From Stratiolaelaps scimitus (lineage: Eukaryota > Arthropoda > Arachnida > Mesostigmata > Laelapidae): a stretch of 64,000 nt of DNA. The stretch covers positions 8,556,001-8,620,000 of the forward strand of contig JABWDB010000004.1 in the NCBI GenBank assembly GCA_019614645.1. Direction: 5' to 3'. A program made the translations under genes and the position numbers. The notes below the pieces were generated by a model that had not been told where the DNA came from, did not search any database, and was given only the letters and a program-made list of their open reading frames with translations. Numbering within the stretch: the stretch's first letter is position 1; the number at the start of each line of letters is the position of its first letter. This document shows positions 62,786 to 64,000 of the stretch, piece after piece.

Positions 62786-64000
62786 CTGAAATGGCCGAGT
62801 GGTTTAAAGAGACAACAACGCGACAAATGTCAGAAATGTGTGTGCTAGCACACAGCTGCGGTGTGTTGATTTCTTTACGATTCTATTTAGTCGTTACGTT
62901 TGTTCTGCATTTTTCGGTCTTTATTGCCATCGTAAACTAATCGATATCAAGTATCTTCGCCATCCACCAGCGATCTCTCTCTCTTGCCTATCTCACAATC
63001 TATCTATGTAACAGCATTAATAGAAGAATCGGAGCGTCCGGCGTCTCTCGCGCGCTGACGACATCAGACTCCCCCGGCATGGGCACGCTCTCCGCTCGAG
63101 AATGAACAATGTATCTGGGGTCGGCAAGAATGTTCTTTTTTTTGCAAAAGCCCATAATGATACTCCACAAATGGGCACAGAGTACGACGTCCCGTCAAAT
63201 AAATCGACGCCTCGCTACGAATCCAATGTACACGTGCGGCCTCCCAGCATGCAGCAGGACGAGGGCAACTACAAAAGACAGATTTCCCTCTGGAGATCTC
63301 ACAAACCGGTGTATAGGATGCATAAACACCTTGACAGACTACTGCACCATAGATGCCCTTTATGTCCTTGACAGATCAGACAACGATAAAATAGTAATAA
63401 AGTATTCTATGCTTGTTTCGTTCGCCATTCTCTGTTTTCTATTTTTGATGTTATTTTTACTACAACTACTATTTCTACTACTTTGACAAAAACATATGTA
63501 TGTACATATGTATGGGTACATATGCATTCATGTCGAGTTCTCGAATTTGGAAATCAAAAGTGCCAACCGTCTCGGCCAGACAGCGATGTTACCACTTGAC
63601 AGTACAATGTTCAACAATAGACTTGGGAGACACTGTCGCAAGTATCGGGAAAGCGAGACCTGTCTGTTCCGTTTAGAATATTCAATCGTAGAGCGGTCGA
63701 TTAGTGTTGTTCGCGTCTAACTTCAAGCTTATACACTTCGAGGTTGCGACATCATTGTATACCAAATCATGCCCTTAGCGATGCTCCATTGGTGTCGTCT
63801 CGTTTACCAATACGACGTGTGTACACAATGGTTCTCGACTCAATAATTTAATGTTCATCTTTTGATCTAGCAACGCAGAGTAGATTATGCGAAAGGAATT
63901 AGGGCTTGTCAGCCAACGAGCAAAATAGGATATGATGCTTCACAACATCGCTATACCCTCGACACTCTAATGCCATAACGGCAGCTATGCCTTTGTCCCC
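62786..64000 (-). other. Upstream intron of the adhesion gene, partial
   Basis: Sequence upstream of the first visible exon begins with its acceptor (CCATTTCAG, 62,786-62,794). I found no Ig-like coding on the minus strand up to the window edge. The open frames here, for example near 63,102-63,486 on the plus strand, contain low-complexity leucine runs and no motif. The missing upstream exons must lie beyond 64,000. Confidence 0.5.

Noticed and set aside
62656..62940. 94-codon plus-strand open frame
   Set aside because: It is the antisense shadow of the Ig exon at 62,601-62,785, whose domain motifs and splice sites are on the minus strand.
1..64000. CRISPR arrays, operons, phage or toxin-antitoxin systems
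   Set aside because: No regularly spaced identical repeats, no closely packed genes and no bacterial-type genes are present; gene structure is eukaryotic.

Overview
The window looks like AT-leaning nuclear DNA from an animal, most likely an arthropod. The grounds are intron-containing gene structure with GT/AG junctions, many (TA)n, (CA)n and (GA)n microsatellites, tRNA-derived SINEs, and a decayed mariner-type transposon. The microsatellite-rich, intron-rich texture would fit a parasitiform mite or tick, but nothing I can see fixes the species. There is no bacterial or phage gene organisation, no rRNA, no intact tRNA and no CRISPR array.

One protein-coding gene can be reconstructed with confidence. 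It lies on the minus strand from 62,785 down to 44,483 and is the 3' part of an immunoglobulin/fibronectin-III cell-adhesion gene. Five exons (62601-62785, 57239-57335, 49757-49945, 45144-45247, 44483-44605) join with matching splice phases into one open frame of 231 complete residues. In order it encodes a complete I-set Ig domain, one FnIII domain, and a hydrophobic C-terminus that looks like a GPI-attachment signal. The 5' part of the gene lies beyond base 64,000. The layout recalls GPI-anchored neural IgSF proteins with a single FnIII domain, such as insect klingon and wrapper, but orthology cannot be settled here. The introns carry SINE tails, microsatellites and GC-rich patches with unassigned open frames.

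The left two thirds of the window (1 to about 36,000) holds no gene I can name. It alternates AT-rich DNA with GC-rich, low-complexity blocks at about 2.9-4.0, 7.9-8.4, 13.3-14.5, 16.5-17.5, 24.0-26.5, 28.2-28.8 and 31.8-33.3 kb. Such blocks could be promoters, untranslated exons or unrecognised coding exons. The mobile-element content is clearer. There is a mariner relic at about 19.4-20.4 kb and a first tRNA-derived SINE family (21,209-21,391 with a 15-bp target duplication; 27,066-27,238; a tail-only copy at 36,499). A second SINE family occurs at 33,500, 35,994, 57,748 and 60,044. A further dispersed repeat is shared between 30,212 and 50,200. A perfect 30-bp-arm palindrome at 28,921-28,989 is the most striking purely structural signal.

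The region 36-44.4 kb, just downstream of the gene, is rich in simple repeats with no recognisable coding. It may include 3' UTR. I found no convincing new biological system; the most useful results are the reconstructed gene and the repeat families.
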